5,400 nucleotides of DNA from Pedococcus sp. GTDB taxonomy: Bacteria > Actinomycetota > Actinomycetes > Actinomycetales > Dermatophilaceae. The notes beneath the pieces were generated by a model. That model was not told the origin of the DNA, searched no databases, and worked only from the letters and a program-made list of their open reading frames with translations. Positions 4,684-5,400 of the stretch are shown piece by piece. The stretch's first letter is position 1. Each line of letters opens with the position of its first letter. The DNA is taken from the NCBI GenBank assembly GCA_025936615.1, contig JAICSZ010000171.1, positions 1 through 5,400 of the forward strand, given 5' to 3'. The position numbers and the translations under genes were made by a program.

Positions 4684-5400
4684 GCCCGGGGTCGCGGTCG
4701 CGGCGCTTCCTGCCCCTGAGGTCGAGCGTGCTGGCCAGAAGTGCCAGAAGGGTCAGGGCCGTCGCGACCCCAAGTGCGACCGCTGCGGCGACGTGCGCCG
4801 GGCGGCCCCCCAGCTGGCTGAAGAACACGGTTCCGACCAGCGCGATCCCGGCGGCGGTGCCGATCCGCTGGCCGGTCTGGAGCACTCCGCCGGCAGTGCC
4901 GGCACGGGGCACGGGGACGTCGGCGAGCGTCAGGGTGATGTTCGGGGAGATGACCGTCCCGCTGCCGATCCCGGCGAGCAGCAGCGGCGCGGCGGTGTAC
5001 CACCCGGTGGCGGGACCCTGCACGACCGCGAGCACGACATCGGTGGCTGCCAGACCCGCCACCACGAGGAGCAACCCGAGCGTCACCAGCGCGCGGCCGA
5101 ACCGCGCCACCAGCCGGCCCCCGATGAACGAGGTGACACCCGACCCCACCGCGAACGGCGTGACGGCCAGCCCCGCCAGCAGGGGCGAGTAGCCGAGCGC
5201 GCGCTGGAAGTAGATGGTGAGGACGAAGAAGATCCCGGTGAACGCGCAGAAGTAGAGCGTCGCGACGGTGGCGCCCGAGGCATAGCCGGGAACCGCGAAC
5301 AGCCGGAGGTCGACGAGCGGGCTGTGGCCGCGGGAGGCGACCCAGCGCTCCCACAGGACGAACCCCGCCAGCAGTGCTGCGCCCACGAGCGCCAGCCACG
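4676..5400 (-). CDS. DHA2-type (EmrB/QacA-like) MFS drug/proton antiporter, C-terminal part
   Basis: Partial: the frame is open through the right edge and its N-terminal half lies beyond 5400. The stop is TGA at 4678-4676. About 241 residues are visible, with roughly seven hydrophobic segments, which fits the second half of a 14-helix major facilitator exporter in the cytoplasmic membrane. Recognisable DHA2 features are SPLVDLRLF after the first visible helix, a following long helix ending in LTIYFQRALGYSPLLAGLAV, then FIGGRLVARFG, LLLAGIGSGTVISP and GTAGGVLQTGQRIGTAAGIA. The protein ends in a basic, charged cytoplasmic tail (RGRKRRDRD). Members pump out drugs, dyes or metabolites using the proton gradient; the substrate here is unknown. 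The diagnostic antiporter motif in helix 5 lies outside the window. It converges on the exonuclease gene. Confidence 0.9.
   Translation of the reverse strand, partial: WLALVGAALLAGFVLWERWVASRGHSPLVDLRLFAVPGYASGATVATLYFCAFTGIFFVLTIYFQRALGYSPLLAGLAVTPFAVGSGVTSFIGGRLVARFGRALVTLGLLLVVAGLAATDVVLAVVQGPATGWYTAAPLLLAGIGSGTVISPNITLTLADVPVPRAGTAGGVLQTGQRIGTAAGIALVGTVFFSQLGGRPAHVAAAVALGVATALTLLALLASTLDLRGRKRRDRDPGLS

Noticed and set aside
4889..4903. Repeated GCCGGC halves around AGT in the MFS gene, considered as a regulatory hairpin
   Set aside because: It lies within codons for a Gly/Ala-rich helix segment and is expected by chance in such GC-rich coding DNA.
4509..5399. Minus-strand open frame (296 codons) alongside the MFS gene
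   Set aside because: Arg/Pro/Ala-rich out-of-frame reading; the adjacent frame has clear MFS helices and motifs.

Overview
The window is about 70% G+C by eye, densely coding, and reads as ordinary chromosome of a high-GC Gram-positive bacterium (Actinomycetota). The protein types fit that: an actinobacterial-style stand-alone 5'-3' exonuclease, an Lrp/AsnC regulator and a BioY biotin transporter component. So does the start architecture. Four of the genes appear to begin exactly where transcription should begin, with a TANNNT-type -10 hexamer 6-7 bases before a GTG or ATG and no ribosome binding site. A Micrococcales or Propionibacteriales member is a reasonable guess, but the window does not fix the genus.

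Layout, left to right. (1) Positions 1-769 hold the C-terminal half of a KamA-family (lysine 2,3-aminomutase-like) radical SAM/PLP enzyme; its radical SAM cysteine motif lies outside the window. (2) After an 83-base gap with a small hairpin comes bioY, followed after one base by a YbaK-type Cys-tRNA deacylase; the two probably form an operon with coupled translation. (3) A further leaderless promoter starts an exported or membrane-anchored, unusually short glucoamylase-like (GH15-type) protein. (4) Convergent to it, four bases away, is an Lrp/AsnC regulator on the minus strand. (5) Divergent from that regulator, with predicted start sites 47 bases apart, is a FEN-like 5'-3' exonuclease with a proline- and acid-rich insertion. 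(6) Convergent to the exonuclease, overlapping it by eight bases through a palindrome that supplies both stop codons, is the C-terminal half of a DHA2-type (EmrB/QacA-like) MFS exporter that runs off the right edge.

The genes do not form one pathway. They look like a compact run of housekeeping and accessory genes: amino acid mutase, vitamin uptake, translation quality control, sugar hydrolysis, regulation, DNA repair and export. There is no stretch of 300 bases without a gene, and I see no RNA gene, CRISPR array, insertion sequence or phage remnant. I found no convincing evidence of a new biological system. The points most worth a second look are the modified PLP loop of the KamA-like enzyme, the stripped-down GH15 protein, the shared leaderless promoter module and the back-to-back regulator/exonuclease promoters.
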